Positions 27,096-36,972 of a stretch of DNA of 64,000 nt are shown one piece after another. The stretch comes from 34-65-8 sp964516135 (GTDB lineage Bacteria > Pseudomonadota > Alphaproteobacteria > Sphingomonadales > Sphingomonadaceae). The notes under the pieces were generated by a model. It saw nothing but the letters and a program-made list of their open reading frames with translations. It was not told the DNA's origin and made no database searches. The first letter of the stretch is position 1, and every line of letters starts with the position of its first letter. The translations under genes were made by a program, and so were the position numbers. The stretch covers positions 1 to 64,000 of the forward strand of contig CAZEWN010000007.1 in assembly GCA_964516135.1 (NCBI GenBank), given 5' to 3'.

Positions 27096-28622
27096 ATGCA
27101 TCCCATCACCCATGCCGCGAGCCGTCCTGACCATCCTGCCATCATCATGGCCGGTAGCGGGGAAACCGTGACTTATGGCGCGATGGATCAAACCGCCAAC
27201 CGCTTCGCGCATTTGCTGCGCGCGCGCGGGCTCGGCCCCGACGATGCGTTCACCGTGCTGATGGAGAACAATGCGCTCTACCTCCAGCTCCTGTGGGGGT
27301 CGCAGCGCGCGGGGACGATGCTGGTGCCGATCTCGACCCGCCTGACCGCGCCCGAAGTCGCCCATATCCTCAAGGACAGCGGTGCCAAACTGCTCGTCTC
27401 GTCAATTGCCTGTGGCAATATCGTCGCGCAACTGGCCAGCGAAGGCATCCAGATCGAAACGCTGGTGGCCGGGTCGGGGGGTGCGGATGATCTCGAGGTG
27501 ATGCTGGCGACCCAGCCCGCCACGCTGCTGCCCGATCCCGCACCCGGCCTTATCATGCTCTACAGTTCGGGCACAACCGGGCGTCCCAAAGGTGTGCGCC
27601 CGGCGCCGCCCGCCGATCCGGATATTCTGGCGCCCGGGCCGCTGGTCATGCTAGCGACAATGGGCGCGGGGATGCCGTCGGATGGCAGCATGGTATATCT
27701 CTCGCCCGCACCCCTCTATCACGCGGCGCCGCTGGGCTGGTGCAGCACGGTCCACCGTCTCGGGGGCACGGTCGTCGTGATGGAAAAGTTCGAGCCAGAG
27801 GCGGCACTCGCCGCGATCGAGCGCCACCGCGTGACCGACAGCCAGTGGGTGCCGACGCACTTCGTGCGGATGCTGAAGCTGGATGACGCGGCGCGGACGC
27901 GGCACGATCTTTCGAGCCACGCCCGTGCTCTACATGCGGCGGCGCCATGCCCCGTCCCGATCAAGCAGGCCATGATCGAATGGTGGGGGCCAATCGTGAA
28001 CGAATACTATGCCGGGTCGGAGGGTATCGGCATGACCCTGGTGCGCGCGCCTGATTGGTTGGCGCATCCCGGCACCGTCGGACGCGCGATCTATGGTAAG
28101 CTGCACATCTGCGGCCCGGAAGGAGAGGAACTGCCGGCGGGCGAGGACGGGCTGATCTATTTCGAGAACGACCTGCTGCCCAGCTATCACAATGACCCGG
28201 CCAAGACCGCAGAGGCCATGCATCCGCAAGGCTGGATGACACTGGGCGATATTGGCCACCTGGATGCGGATGGGTTTCTCTATCTGACGGACCGCCAGAG
28301 CCACATGATCATCTCCGGCGGGGTCAACATCTACCCGCAGGAGATCGAGAACCTGCTTGTCACGCACGAAAAGGTGATGGACGCGGCGGTAATCGGCGCG
28401 CCCGATGCGGACCTGGGTGAAAAAGTGGTGGCCGTGGTCCAGCCGGTCGACATGGCTGACGCAGGGAACAAGCTGGAACAGGATCTGCGCGATTTTCTCG
28501 CCCCCCGGCTGGCGCGCATGAAGATGCCGTGCCTGTTCGACTTCCGCCCCGAATTGCCGCGAGAAGCCAACGGCAAGCTTTATAAGCGCGAGCTGCGCGA
28601 CGAGTTCGCGGCGCGCGCCTGA
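27096..28622 (+). CDS. Acyl-CoA synthetase (AMP-forming), FadD-like
   Basis: This 508-residue ANL-superfamily enzyme activates a carboxylic acid as an acyl-adenylate and then as a CoA thioester. The P-loop-like motif YSSGTTGRPKG lies near residue 155, the A5-type motif NEYYAGSEG near 305, and the hinge motif YLTDRQSHMIISGGVNIYP near 400. The C-terminal catalytic Lys is in REANGKLYKRELR. ATG 27096 has AGAGAGG upstream. It is monocistronic. The acid used is unknown; the family spans short to long chain acids. Confidence 0.9.
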   Translation: MHPITHAASRPDHPAIIMAGSGETVTYGAMDQTANRFAHLLRARGLGPDDAFTVLMENNALYLQLLWGSQRAGTMLVPISTRLTAPEVAHILKDSGAKLLVSSIACGNIVAQLASEGIQIETLVAGSGGADDLEVMLATQPATLLPDPAPGLIMLYSSGTTGRPKGVRPAPPADPDILAPGPLVMLATMGAGMPSDGSMVYLSPAPLYHAAPLGWCSTVHRLGGTVVVMEKFEPEAALAAIERHRVTDSQWVPTHFVRMLKLDDAARTRHDLSSHARALHAAAPCPVPIKQAMIEWWGPIVNEYYAGSEGIGMTLVRAPDWLAHPGTVGRAIYGKLHICGPEGEELPAGEDGLIYFENDLLPSYHNDPAKTAEAMHPQGWMTLGDIGHLDADGFLYLTDRQSHMIISGGVNIYPQEIENLLVTHEKVMDAAVIGAPDADLGEKVVAVVQPVDMADAGNKLEQDLRDFLAPRLARMKMPCLFDFRPELPREANGKLYKRELRDEFAARA

Positions 28623-28753
28623 CCGGACCGCTGTGGTCGCCAAACGACCGGAAGCTCCTGCCCGGTGCCGAATTTTCTTGCCGCGCGGCCCACTGCCGTT
28701 AGCCTGAGATTGCTGGCCGCTGTCGGTTTTGCGGGCATGAAGAGGGCGCAATC

Positions 28754-29365
28754 TTGGATCTGTTCGAGCCACACAACCTGCCCTTCGCGGCGGCGCTCGG
28801 CGTCATGCTGGTGCTCGCACTGGTGCAGATGATCGGGCTCGGCGATTTCGGCGATGCCGACGCCGAACCAGGCGCGCAAGCCGGCACGATCGACGGGCTC
28901 GCCACGGTCCTTGGCATCGGGCGCGTGCCGTTTACGATCTGGCTCGCGCTGTTCCTGCTGCTGTTCGCCGGGCTTGGTCTCGGGATTCAGGAGCTGGCGG
29001 AGAGCCTGACCGGTGGGCCGCTCGACGCACGGCTGGCCGCGGTCTTTGCTGCCGGCGCGGCGTTGCCCGCCACTGCGATAATGGTCCGCCCACTCGCGGC
29101 GATGCTGCCGCAGGACGAGAGTACGGCGGTGACGCTCGACCAGCTTGTCGGCCGCCGCGCGCACGTGACCGATGGGGTCGCCCGGCGCGGTTCGCCCGCG
29201 CGCGCGCGCGTTGTCGACGTCCACGGTCATCCGCACCATGTCATGATCGAGCCGCACGAGGCCGATAGCCTGATCCACGCGGGCGACGAGGCACTGCTCG
29301 TTCGCCGCGAGGGTGAGACATTCTACGCGACCGCGCTCGCCGAGCGACGCCTTTCGCCGAACTAG
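28754..29365 (+). CDS. YqiJ-like membrane protein with OB-fold domain
   Basis: This 203-residue protein has transmembrane segments near residues 10-28, 60-80 and 95-112, followed by a soluble beta-rich domain (residues 125-200) of the YqiJ/NfeD-like OB-fold type. It starts at TTG 28754 with GAGGG upstream. It lies 19 bases before a flotillin of the YqiK type, the arrangement seen in E. coli yqiJK. NfeD-like proteins assist flotillin or SPFH partners in membrane microdomains, and I infer that role here. Confidence 0.75.
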   Translation: MDLFEPHNLPFAAALGVMLVLALVQMIGLGDFGDADAEPGAQAGTIDGLATVLGIGRVPFTIWLALFLLLFAGLGLGIQELAESLTGGPLDARLAAVFAAGAALPATAIMVRPLAAMLPQDESTAVTLDQLVGRRAHVTDGVARRGSPARARVVDVHGHPHHVMIEPHEADSLIHAGDEALLVRREGETFYATALAERRLSPN

Positions 29366-29384
29366 GAACTGAAAAGGGAGAACG

Positions 29385-31073
29385 ATGGAAAATCTGACCA
29401 ACCTAGGAATCATGGTCGGCGCGGTCGTCGCGTTCCTGCTGCTGATCGGCTTCACGCTGACCAAGCTCTATCGCCGCGCGTCGAAGGAAGTCGCTTTCGT
29501 CCGGACCGGCGTTGGCGGCGAACGGGTGGTCATGAACGGTGGTGCGCTGGTGCTGCCGGTGTTCCACGAGACGATGCCGGTCAACATGAACACCGTTGTC
29601 CTCTCGGTCGTGCGCCGCGATACCGAGGCACTGATCACGCTCGACCGGCTGCGGATCGACGTGAAGGCGGAATTCTACGTCCGCGTGCGGCCCGATGGCG
29701 GGGCGATCGCAATGGCGGCGCAGACGCTGGGCCAGCGCACCATGCAGCCCGAAATGCTCAAGGATCTGGTCGAGGGCAAGTTCGTCGACGCGCTGCGTTC
29801 GGTCGCTTCGGGCATGACCATGAACGAAATGCACGAACAGCGCGCCGACTTTGTCCAGAAGGTGCAGCAGGCCAGCTCCAACGACCTCGCGATGAACGGG
29901 CTCGAACTCGAATCGGTTTCGCTGACCGGGCTCGATCAGACGAGCATCGAACACTTCAACGCCAACAATGCCTTCGACGCCGAGGGTCTCACCAAACTGA
30001 CCGAACAGATCGAGGCACGCAAGAAGCTGCGAAACGACATCGAGCAGGAAACCCGTGTCCAGATCGAGACCAAAAACCTGGAGGCGAGCAAGCGTTCGTT
30101 CGAGATCAGCCGCGATCAGGAATACGCCCGCCTGGAACAGGAACGCGAGGTCGAGGTGCGCCGGGCCGCGCAGGCCGCGGAGATCGCGCGAGAACAGGCG
30201 GAGCGCAACCGCGAAGCCGACGCTGCGCGGATCGAGGCCAAGAAGCAGGTCGACGCGCAGCAGATCGAGGCCGACCGCCTGGTCGAGGAAGCGCGCATCG
30301 ACCAGCAGCGTGCGCTGGAGATCGCGCGGCAGGAGCAGCAGATTGCCGTGCAGAACAAGAGCCGCGAGGAAAGCCAGGCCAAGGCCGAAGCCGATGCCGC
30401 GCGTGCCACCGCCGTGGCGGCAGAGGAGCAGGTGTCGACCGCGCGCGAGAGCGAGATTGCCGAGCGGCAAAAGAAGATCGAACTGATCGAGGCGGCCAAG
30501 CATGCGGAGCGCGAGGCGATCAAGGTGCGCGTCGATGCCGAGGCCGAGCGCGACGCGGCCCAGAACCGTGCCGAGGCTGTGCGGCGCGAGGCAGAGGGTG
30601 CGGCCGAGGCCGAGAAGTTGCGCGCCGAGGCGGCGCGCGTGCGCTTCGAGGTAGAGGCGGCGGGGCAGCGCGCCATCAACGAGGCGGCCAACCTGCTTTC
30701 CAACGACCAGATCTCGCTCCAGACCAAGCTGGCGCTGCTCAAGGTGTTGCCCGAGGTGATCCGCGAGAGCGCGAAGCCGATGGAGGCGATCGATTCGATC
30801 AAGATCGTCCAGGTGGACGGCCTCACAGGCGGCGGCGTAGGGTCGGGCTCTACCACGCAGGGCGGAACCGGCAATCTCGCGCAGGACGCGGTCAGCGCCG
30901 CGCTCGCCTACCGCGCGCAGGCGCCGGTGCTCGACGGGCTGATGAAGGAGCTAGGCCTCGATGGGTCGACGCTGACCGGTCTGGTCAAGGGTCCCGCCGA
31001 AGCCGAAGGCCCGCGCAGTGCCGAAGCGCTGGTCGAGGGACAGAAGAAGGCAGTACGGCCAAGGGCGGGTTGA
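29385..31073 (+). CDS. Flotillin family protein, YqiK-like
   Basis: This 562-residue SPFH protein has one N-terminal transmembrane helix (residues 8-28), an SPFH/PHB domain to about residue 190, and a very long charged coiled coil (residues 205-430). The coil is rich in Ala, Glu, Arg and Gln, with runs such as REQAERNREADAARIEAKKQ. A Gly/Thr-rich C-terminal region follows. Flotillins form oligomeric scaffolds in functional membrane microdomains. ATG 29385 has AAAGGGAG upstream. It is paired with the YqiJ-like gene, 19 bases away. Confidence 0.9.
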   Translation: MENLTNLGIMVGAVVAFLLLIGFTLTKLYRRASKEVAFVRTGVGGERVVMNGGALVLPVFHETMPVNMNTVVLSVVRRDTEALITLDRLRIDVKAEFYVRVRPDGGAIAMAAQTLGQRTMQPEMLKDLVEGKFVDALRSVASGMTMNEMHEQRADFVQKVQQASSNDLAMNGLELESVSLTGLDQTSIEHFNANNAFDAEGLTKLTEQIEARKKLRNDIEQETRVQIETKNLEASKRSFEISRDQEYARLEQEREVEVRRAAQAAEIAREQAERNREADAARIEAKKQVDAQQIEADRLVEEARIDQQRALEIARQEQQIAVQNKSREESQAKAEADAARATAVAAEEQVSTARESEIAERQKKIELIEAAKHAEREAIKVRVDAEAERDAAQNRAEAVRREAEGAAEAEKLRAEAARVRFEVEAAGQRAINEAANLLSNDQISLQTKLALLKVLPEVIRESAKPMEAIDSIKIVQVDGLTGGGVGSGSTTQGGTGNLAQDAVSAALAYRAQAPVLDGLMKELGLDGSTLTGLVKGPAEAEGPRSAEALVEGQKKAVRPRAG

Positions 31074-31125
31074 AGCGCATCCCCCGCCCATTGCGCGGGG
31101 CGCGATTCGCGGTAAACGCTCCGCC

Positions 31126-32409
31126 ATGGACAAGCTCATCATCCGTGGCGGCAACCGCCTTTCCGGCACGATCCCCATCTCGGGCGCGAAGAACTCCGCT
31201 CTCACGCTGATCCCCTGCGCGTTGCTGACCGAGGAACCGGTCACGCTGCGCAACCTGCCGCGCCTGGCCGACATCGACGGGTTCCAGCACCTGATGAACC
31301 AGTTCGGCGTCACCACGGTGATCCAGGGCACGCGACCGGAGGATTTCGGCCGGGTGATGAGCATGGAGGCGACCCGGATCACCTCCACCGTCGCGCCCTA
31401 TGACTTGGTCCGCAAGATGCGCGCCTCGATCCTGGTATTTGGCCCCATGCTGGCACGGATGGGCGAGGCGACCGTTTCGCTGCCGGGCGGCTGCGCGATC
31501 GGCAACCGCCCGATCGACCTGCACCTGAAGGCGTTGGAAGCGTTCGGGGCAAGGATCGAGTTGGCGGCTGGCTACGTGAAAGCAGTCGCGCCTGATGGCG
31601 GCCTCCCTGGCGGGGACTACGACTTCCCCGTCGTCTCGGTCGGCGCGACCGAGAATGCGCTAATGGCCGCCGTGCTGGCAGCGGGCACCAGCCGCCTGTT
31701 CAATGCCGCGCGCGAGCCCGAGATTGTCGACCTGTGCAACCTGCTGGTGGCAATGGGAGCGGAGATCGAGGGGATCGGCAGCTCCGACCTGACCATCCAC
31801 GGCGTCAAGCGCCTCCACGGCGCAACCTATCGCGTGATGGCCGACCGGATCGAGGCCGGTTCCTATGCCTGCGCTGCCGCGATCACGGGGGGCGATGTCC
31901 TCCTCGAAGGTGCCAATGCGGGGGAGATGCATGCAACGCTCCACGCGCTGCGTGCGATCGGGGTTGAAGTCGAGGAAAGCAGGCAGGGTGTTCGGATCGC
32001 TGCGAACGGCTCGTTGAAGCCCGTCAATCTTACCACCGCGCCTTACCCTGGCCTCGCCACCGACATGCAGGCGCAGTTCATGAGTCTGTTGTGTCGGGCC
32101 GACGGCACCAGCGTGCTCAAGGAAACGATCTTCGAGAACCGTTACATGCACGTACCGGAACTAGCGCGCATGGGCGCACTGATCGAAACCGAGGGACGCA
32201 CCGCGATCGTCAAGGGCGTGGACCGCATGAACGGCGCTGAAGTCATGGCGACCGACTTGCGGGCATCTATGAGCCTGATCATCGCCGCACTGGCGGCTGA
32301 GGGTGATACCACCGTTCGGCGCATCTATCACCTTGATCGCGGTTACGAACGGCTGGAAGAAAAGCTGCAACTTGTCGGCGCGGATATCGAACGGATCGGC
32401 GACGATTGA
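31126..32409 (+). CDS. murA: UDP-N-acetylglucosamine 1-carboxyvinyltransferase
   Basis: MurA transfers enolpyruvate from PEP to UDP-GlcNAc, the first committed step of peptidoglycan synthesis, in the cytoplasm. The 427-residue product has the N-terminal substrate motif ISGAKNSALTLIP. Its active-site loop is PGGCAIGNRP with Cys123, the residue alkylated by fosfomycin, so a sensitive enzyme is expected. ATDLRASMSLI and DRGYERLEEKL close the fold. ATG 31126 gives the family N-terminus (DKLIIRGG); an upstream extension of the frame overlaps the flotillin gene and is not used. Confidence 0.96.
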   Translation: MDKLIIRGGNRLSGTIPISGAKNSALTLIPCALLTEEPVTLRNLPRLADIDGFQHLMNQFGVTTVIQGTRPEDFGRVMSMEATRITSTVAPYDLVRKMRASILVFGPMLARMGEATVSLPGGCAIGNRPIDLHLKALEAFGARIELAAGYVKAVAPDGGLPGGDYDFPVVSVGATENALMAAVLAAGTSRLFNAAREPEIVDLCNLLVAMGAEIEGIGSSDLTIHGVKRLHGATYRVMADRIEAGSYACAAAITGGDVLLEGANAGEMHATLHALRAIGVEVEESRQGVRIAANGSLKPVNLTTAPYPGLATDMQAQFMSLLCRADGTSVLKETIFENRYMHVPELARMGALIETEGRTAIVKGVDRMNGAEVMATDLRASMSLIIAALAAEGDTTVRRIYHLDRGYERLEEKLQLVGADIERIGDD

Positions 32410-32471
32410 GCGCAAATACCTGAAACCTTTCGCCCCGGCCGCGCGTTGCGGGGACAGAAAGGATACTCGCC

Positions 32472-32699
32472 ATGCTGCTCAAACTCGCCGCACTCGGGGC
32501 ACTCGGTTACGCCGGGTACAAGGCTTACGAGAAAAATCAGAACCGTTCGCAGCCGGCTTTCGCCGGCAACCAGGGTAACGCCACCGTGCGTGACTCCGGG
32601 CCGGAGTCGATGCGGGACAAGCCCAAGGGAAGCTGGAGCAAGGCCGACGAGGCCAGCGATCAGAGCTTCCCGGCCAGCGATCCGCCCGCGACGTACTGA
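32472..32699 (+). CDS. Small protein with C-terminal SFPASDPP motif
   Basis: This 75-residue protein begins with a short hydrophobic, glycine-rich segment (LLKLAALGALGYAGYKAY), then a hydrophilic linker, then an acidic tail DEASDQSFPASDPPATY. Proteins ending in a similar SDxSFPASDPP sequence recur in alphaproteobacteria, but I know of no defined function. ATG 32472 has AAAGGA nine bases upstream. It sits between murA and the convergent RHH gene. The N-terminal segment could insert in a membrane. Confidence 0.7.
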   Translation: MLLKLAALGALGYAGYKAYEKNQNRSQPAFAGNQGNATVRDSGPESMRDKPKGSWSKADEASDQSFPASDPPATY

Positions 32700-32714
32700 T
32701 CCGTACCGGACGAT

Positions 32715-32981
32715 TTAGTCAGTCTTCGCGCGGGGCGGCGGGCCAAGTCCGTCGCCCCGTTCGGTTACCAGCCACAGGCGGATTGCCCCGGCCAGGCCGC
32801 ACGGCGTCGCGCTGGAGATGCGTTCGGCATCGATTCGTGCCACCAGAACGTTCAATGCGACATCTTCGCGTTCGGCGGCCATGCGCAACATGTCCCAGAA
32901 CAGCGGCTCGAGACTGATCGAGGTCTTGTGCCCCGCAATCGTGACTGACCGTTTGACTGGCGGATGATATGGAGCGTTCAC
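32715..32981 (-). CDS. Ribbon-helix-helix domain protein
   Basis: This 88-residue protein resembles the RHH_4 family: VKRSVTIAGHKTSISLEPLFWDML gives a beta strand and first helix, followed by VALNVLVARIDAERI. Such proteins are small DNA-binding or antitoxin-like regulators of unknown targets. The best start is GTG 32981, 10 bases after the ribF stop, which leaves the RHH fold near the N-terminus. It is the last gene of the gpmA-purE-purK-folA-ribF series. Whether it regulates that operon is not shown by the sequence. Confidence 0.72.
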   Translation of the reverse strand: MNAPYHPPVKRSVTIAGHKTSISLEPLFWDMLRMAAEREDVALNVLVARIDAERISSATPCGLAGAIRLWLVTERGDGLGPPPRAKTD

Positions 32982-32991
32982 AGGGCGCGAC

Positions 32992-33918
32992 CTACTCGAG
33001 CAAGGCGCGGGCCCGCGCGCAATCCGCATCCATTTGTGCGATCAGCGCTTCCAGCGAGGCAAACCTGCCCTCTGGCCGCAGGAAATGGCGGAACGAAATT
33101 TCGATCTCCTGGCCATAAAGGTCGCCGGAAAAGTCGAAGAAATGCGGTTCGAGCAGCTCCTTGGGCGGGTCGAATTGCGGACGCACGCCGATATTGGCCG
33201 CTCCTTTCAGTTTATTTCCCGTCGCCAGCACGCGCCCCGTGACGGCATAGATGCCATAACGCGGCCGCAGGTAGCTTTCGAGCGCGAGGTTGGCAGTGGG
33301 ATAGCCGATTTCGCGCCCGCGCTTGTCGCCATGCTCCACGATGCCGCGAATGGCAAAGGGCCGGGTCATCAGACGCGCCGCTTCGACGGGATCGCCGGCG
33401 CGCAAGGCATCGCGCACCCGGCTGGAGGAAACCGGCGCCCCGCCATCCATCACCGGCGCGACCGTGCGCGCCGCGATCCCGACCTCGCGGCCGAGCGATT
33501 CGAGCAGCGCCCGATTGCCGCCGCGCGCCTTGCCGAAGGTGAAATCCTCGCCCGTGACGACGCCAGCCACGCCCAGCCGCTCGGCCAGCAGCACGCGGAC
33601 GAAATCCTCGGCGCTTGTGCTGGCAAGGTCGCCATCGAAATGGAACACCAGCATCGCGGTGGCGCCGGCGTCGAGATATAGCTCCTGCCGCTGCTCCAGT
33701 GTGGTCAGCCGGAAAGGCTCCGCATCAGGTTTGAAATGACGCACTGGGTGCGGATCGAAAGTGGCGATCACGCTTGGCCGCCCCTCAGCGCGCGCCCACG
33801 CGATCGCCTCGCGCGCCACCGCCTGGTGGCCGAGATGGAACCCGTCGAAATTGCCCAGTGCCACGATCGCCCCGCGCAACGGCGCCGGGCTCGGCTCGCG
33901 GTGGTCGAGCCACCTCAT
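32992..33918 (-). CDS. ribF: Bifunctional riboflavin kinase/FAD synthetase
   Basis: RibF makes FMN and then FAD from riboflavin. The 308-residue product has the N-terminal nucleotidyltransferase domain with ALGNFDGFHLGHQ and TFDPHP, the SSSRVRDAL signature near residue 170, and the C-terminal kinase domain with IGYPTANLAL near residue 210. ATG 33918 overlaps the folA stop (ATGA), replacing a longer frame with no ribosome site. I see no FMN riboswitch upstream, which is expected for a gene in the middle of an operon. Confidence 0.95.
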   Translation of the reverse strand: MRWLDHREPSPAPLRGAIVALGNFDGFHLGHQAVAREAIAWARAEGRPSVIATFDPHPVRHFKPDAEPFRLTTLEQRQELYLDAGATAMLVFHFDGDLASTSAEDFVRVLLAERLGVAGVVTGEDFTFGKARGGNRALLESLGREVGIAARTVAPVMDGGAPVSSSRVRDALRAGDPVEAARLMTRPFAIRGIVEHGDKRGREIGYPTANLALESYLRPRYGIYAVTGRVLATGNKLKGAANIGVRPQFDPPKELLEPHFFDFSGDLYGQEIEISFRHFLRPEGRFASLEALIAQMDADCARARALLE

Positions 33919-34394
33919 CGACCGCTGCCCTCCACGCGCGATAACGTCACGAATGAATGTCCGTCGTGATCCTCGCGCGCGGTTTCGATCCATTCCGGAC
34001 CAGGCGGAGGCATTATGGTATCGCCGGGAATGTCGGCGTGAATTTCCGTAAGCTCGATCCGGTTGGCGAGCGGAAGGAACAGGGCGTTGACTTCAGCCCC
34101 GCCGATCACCGCGACCGGCCCGGCGCCCGCCAGCGCCAATGCTTCGTCCACGTCATGCGCGACTTCCGCCCCATCGGCTTGCCACGCCTTGCTGCGTGTC
34201 AGCACGATATGACGGCGGCCCGGCAACAAGCCGGGCAAGCTCTCGAATGTCTTGCGGCCCATGACCATCGGCCTGCCCAGCGTCAACGCCTTGAACCGCT
34301 TGAGGTCCGCCGGGATATACCACGGCATCGTGCCATCGTTTCCGATCGTTCCATTGGCGGCGCGGGCATAAATCAGGAAAACCTCGTCGCTCAT
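33915..34394 (-). CDS. folA: Dihydrofolate reductase
   Basis: FolA reduces dihydrofolate to tetrahydrofolate with NADPH. The 159-residue product shows the standard order: ANGTIGNDGTMPWYIPADLKRFK (active-site acid in the PADLKRFK helix), then VMGRKTFESLP, and VIGGAEVNALFLPLA. Length is typical of chromosomal DHFR. ATG 34394 overlaps the purK stop (ATGA), and a GTG two codons earlier is possible. It is translationally coupled on both sides, to purK and ribF. Confidence 0.95.
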   Translation of the reverse strand: MSDEVFLIYARAANGTIGNDGTMPWYIPADLKRFKALTLGRPMVMGRKTFESLPGLLPGRRHIVLTRSKAWQADGAEVAHDVDEALALAGAGPVAVIGGAEVNALFLPLANRIELTEIHADIPGDTIMPPPGPEWIETAREDHDGHSFVTLSRVEGSGR

Positions 34395-35442
34395 CCCCAC
34401 GTCACACGGGTGACGTGCCCCATCTTGCGTCCTTCGCGCGCGCCGTGCTTGCCGTAGAGGTGGAGATGCGCGGCGGGATCGCTCAAGGCCTCGTGCGCCG
34501 TCGCGGCATCGGCGCCGACGACATTCGTCATCTCGACCTGCCGACCGATAGTCGCGGTATCGCCCAGTGGCAGGCCGCAGATCGCGCGGATGTGATTTTC
34601 GAACTGGCTGGTCGCCGCTCCCTCGATCGTCCAGTGGCCCGAATTGTGGACGCGCGGGGCCATCTCGTTGAACACCGGGCCTTGGGGCGTGGCAAAGAAT
34701 TCGAGCGTCAGCACACCAACGTACTGCAGCGCGTCGGCGACCTGCCTGGCCAACTCGCGCGCCCGCTTGATCTGGCCGTGCACGCGTTCCGAAGCAGGCA
34801 CCGTCGACCGGACCAGCATGCCGCGCTCGTGCACGTTCTCCGCGCTGTCCCAGAACACGCAGCCGCCATCGACGCCCCGCGCCAGGATCACCGAAAACTC
34901 GGCGACGAAGTCGACCACCCCTTCATATACCAGCGGTGTGCCCACCCGTTCGAACGCCTCGGCCTCGCGCGCGTCGGCGATCCGCCACTGGCCCTTGCCA
35001 TCGTAACCATCGCGCCTGGTCTTGAGAATGCCGGGGGTGCCGATCCGCGCGATCGCATCGTCCAGGTCCGCGCGCGAATCGATCGCGCGCCAGGGCGCGG
35101 GGCGGCCGCCAAGATTTTCCACGAACCGCTTTTCGTTGACACGGTCCTGTGCGGTCTCGAGTGCGCGCGGGTGCGGCGCCAGCTTCGGCTGGAGCGGCGC
35201 GAGCGGCGCCACCGGAACGTTTTCGAATTCCCAGGTGATCACATCACAGGCGCGACCGAACGCGGCCAGCGCTTCGGCATCGTACCAGTCATTCGGGAAG
35301 AAATCCGCGCAGACGTCCGCCGCGACCGCGTCTGCTTCGGGAGAATAGCCAATGCATCGATAGCCGAGCTGCGCCGCAGCGATCGCCATCATCCGGCCAA
35401 GCTGGCCGCCGCCCAGGATGCCGATGGTGCCGCCCGGCGCAA

Positions 35443-35446
<4 letters not shown>
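34391..35446 (-). CDS. purK: N5-carboxyaminoimidazole ribonucleotide synthase
   Basis: PurK is an ATP-grasp enzyme that carboxylates AIR to N5-CAIR in purine synthesis. The 351-residue product begins with the dinucleotide-like GILGGGQLGRMMA and has KTRRDGYDGKGQWR for nucleotide binding. It also shows EFSVILARGVDG and the metal-binding FNEMAPRVHNSGHWTIEG near the C-terminus. It is coupled by ATGA overlaps to purE upstream and folA downstream. Confidence 0.96.
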
Positions 35447-35949
<503 letters not shown>

Positions 35950-35950
35950 G

Positions 35951-36637
35951 TCACGCGTCCTTCAGATAGCGCCGCTCGCCCGGCTGCATGTCGCCATCGA
36001 ATTCATAGACGATCGGCTGCCCGGTCGGAATCTCGAGGTAGGCGATGTCCGCATCGGAAATGCGCGACAGATGCTTGACCAGCGCGCGCAGGCTGTTGCC
36101 GTGGGCCGATACGATGACCGTTTCCCCCCTGGCGAGCTGCGGCACGATCGCACTGTCCCAATAGGGAAGTACGCGGTCAATGGTCAGCTTGAGGCTCTCG
36201 GTCGCGGGAATGTCGATCCCGGCATAGCGTGGGTCAGCGGCCAGATCGTACGCGGTGCCCGCCTCCATTGCCGGGGGCGGCACGTCAAAGCTTCGCCGCC
36301 ACACATGAACCTGCTCGTCGCCGTGCTTGTCGCGGGTCTGCTGTTTGTCGAGCCCAGTCAGCCCGCCATAGTGGCGTTCGTTGAGGCGCCAGTCCTTGGT
36401 TTCCGGGATCCAAAGCCGCCCGCACGCCTCCAGCGCCAGGTGGAGCGTCTTTATAGCGCGGGTCTGGAGCGAGGTGAAAGCCACCGTTGGCAGCACGCCC
36501 TTTGCCGCCAGGAGCTCGCCCGCCGCGATCGCCTCAGCCACCCCCTGCTCGGTCAGGTCGACGTCCCACCAGCCGGTGAAGCGGTTTTCGAGGTTCCAGC
36601 GGCTTTGGCCGTGGCGCACGAGGATCAGGGTCGGCAA
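35951..36637 (-). CDS. gpmA: 2,3-bisphosphoglycerate-dependent phosphoglycerate mutase
   Basis: GpmA interconverts 3- and 2-phosphoglycerate in glycolysis. The 228-residue product carries LVRHGQSRWN with the phosphorylated His near residue 8, FTGWWDVDLTEQG, LNERHYGGLTGLDK, and the second His in VIVSAHGNSLRAL. It is the first large gene of a minus-strand series leading into purine, folate and flavin synthesis. Confidence 0.96.
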   Translation of the reverse strand: MPTLILVRHGQSRWNLENRFTGWWDVDLTEQGVAEAIAAGELLAAKGVLPTVAFTSLQTRAIKTLHLALEACGRLWIPETKDWRLNERHYGGLTGLDKQQTRDKHGDEQVHVWRRSFDVPPPAMEAGTAYDLAADPRYAGIDIPATESLKLTIDRVLPYWDSAIVPQLARGETVIVSAHGNSLRALVKHLSRISDADIAYLEIPTGQPIVYEFDGDMQPGERRYLKDA

Positions 36638-36701
36638 GGAAACGGCTCCTGCTGCTGTCGACCATTGAATCCTGGCCGCCTGTTATCGGAACCACAGGCC
36701 G

Positions 36702-36860
36702 TTAGCTGCTGGGTTCGGTATTGGAAACCCCGCTTGGCGTCGATTCGCCTGGCGGCTCGCGCATCCCGCGCGCCTGTGCCTTGCGGCGGTGCAGGTTTTC
36801 GCGCAGCTTGGCCGCAAGGCGCTCCTCTCGCGACAGTTCGTTGCGGGTCGTTTCGTCCAT
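36702..36860 (-). CDS. Small charged protein of unknown function
   Basis: This 52-residue protein starts at ATG 36860 (MDETTRNELSREERLAAKLR) and is dominated by an Arg/Lys/Glu-rich helix ending RRKAQARGM, then a Ser/Pro tail. The helix is basic and amphipathic, so it could bind RNA or act as a small adaptor, but no function is known to me. It lies 64 bases upstream of gpmA and may be the first gene of that operon. Confidence 0.55.
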   Translation of the reverse strand: MDETTRNELSREERLAAKLRENLHRRKAQARGMREPPGESTPSGVSNTEPSS

Positions 36861-36903
36861 CCGAAACGCCTTGCCGCGATCCGCGTCGCGGCTCAAGCTT
36901 GGC

Positions 36904-36931
36904 TTGACATCCCCCGGCCCCGCGACAATAG
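36904..36931 (+). promoter_or_regulatory. Predicted promoter of tRNA-Thr
   Basis: A perfect -35 TTGACA (36904-36909) is followed after 16 bases by CAATAG (36926-36931). The tRNA begins about 41 bases downstream, consistent with a short 5' leader removed by RNase P. Confidence 0.5.
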
Positions 36932-36972
36932 GGCGCGCCTGTCCACGGGCCGCGCTGGCCCTGACGAACGCT

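Noticed and set aside
32992..33918. FMN riboswitch near ribF
   Set aside because: ribF is inside an overlapping operon with no untranslated space upstream.
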